Positions 5,942-5,944 of a stretch of DNA of 5,944 bases are shown here, in pieces. Numbering within the stretch: the stretch's first letter is position 1; every line of letters begins with the position of its first letter. The notes beneath the pieces are model-generated. The model made no database searches, had not been told where the DNA came from, and saw only the letters and a list, made by a program, of their open reading frames with translations. Where the stretch lies: assembly GCA_002438065.1 (NCBI GenBank), contig DJSP01000050.1, positions 1 to 5,944 of the forward strand, read 5' to 3'. The translations under genes and the position numbers were made by a program. This stretch comes from Caryophanales bacterium UBA6331 (GTDB lineage: Bacteria; Bacillota_I; Bacilli_A; RF39; UBA660).

Positions 5942-5944
5942 TTG

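Noticed and set aside
1..5944. Reassigned TGA codon (Mycoplasma-type code) suggested by AT-richness
   Set aside because: Full-length proteins are obtained with TGA as stop, tryptophan is encoded by TGG (for example in CPWC, DWE and WQQ), and no gene needs read-through.
1..5944. CRISPR array, insertion sequence, tRNA or phage module
   Set aside because: No regularly spaced repeats, transposase or integrase genes, cloverleaf-like sequences or phage structural genes were seen.

Overview
The window is very AT-rich, with every gene on the + strand and short intergenic gaps. All six genes end in TAA, and every tryptophan I checked is TGG with no in-frame TGA, so the standard bacterial code (11) fits and the Mycoplasma code does not. 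The A/T-rich codon use, purine-rich Shine-Dalgarno sites, sigma-A type promoters, lipoproteins, a secreted GH25 lysozyme domain and a Streptococcus-like TrpRS together suggest a low-GC Firmicute. A gut Bacilli/Erysipelotrichia-type lineage is plausible, but this is inference and not a species call.

Positions 1-2890 hold a metal-resistance operon. A strong promoter (45-73) is overlapped at its start point by a 10-2-10 inverted repeat (77-98) of the SmtB/CzrA/CadC operator type. It drives an ArsR/SmtB-family metal sensor (111-398) with an intact alpha-5 zinc site. The sensor gene overlaps a P1B-2 type Zn/Cd/Pb-exporting ATPase (388-2439). A 146-bp gap with no visible terminator leads to a 79-residue thioredoxin-fold protein that has lost both active-site cysteines (2586-2825), followed by a clear Rho-independent terminator (2851-2890). 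The simplest model is metal entry, release of the repressor from the operator, and synthesis of the exporter and its small partner.

Positions 2889-4804 hold a cell-envelope pair. A promoter abutting the terminator serves a thioredoxin-like lipoprotein with a CPWC motif (2946-3611). Fourteen bases later comes a lipoprotein made of two Ig-like domains and a GH25 muramidase domain (3626-4804). They look co-transcribed. The lysozyme protein has a closely spaced cysteine pair that could be a substrate of its neighbour.

Positions 4805-5944 hold trpS (4863-5903) with its own modest promoter and a short leader with no room for a T-box. The last 41 bases carry a -10-like TATAAT inside a small inverted repeat, possibly the start of the next unit.

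No tRNA, rRNA, CRISPR array, insertion sequence or phage signature was seen. The least ordinary items are the cysteine-less thioredoxin-like protein in the metal operon, the orphan ribosome-binding site in the gap before it, and the thiol lipoprotein/GH25 pair.
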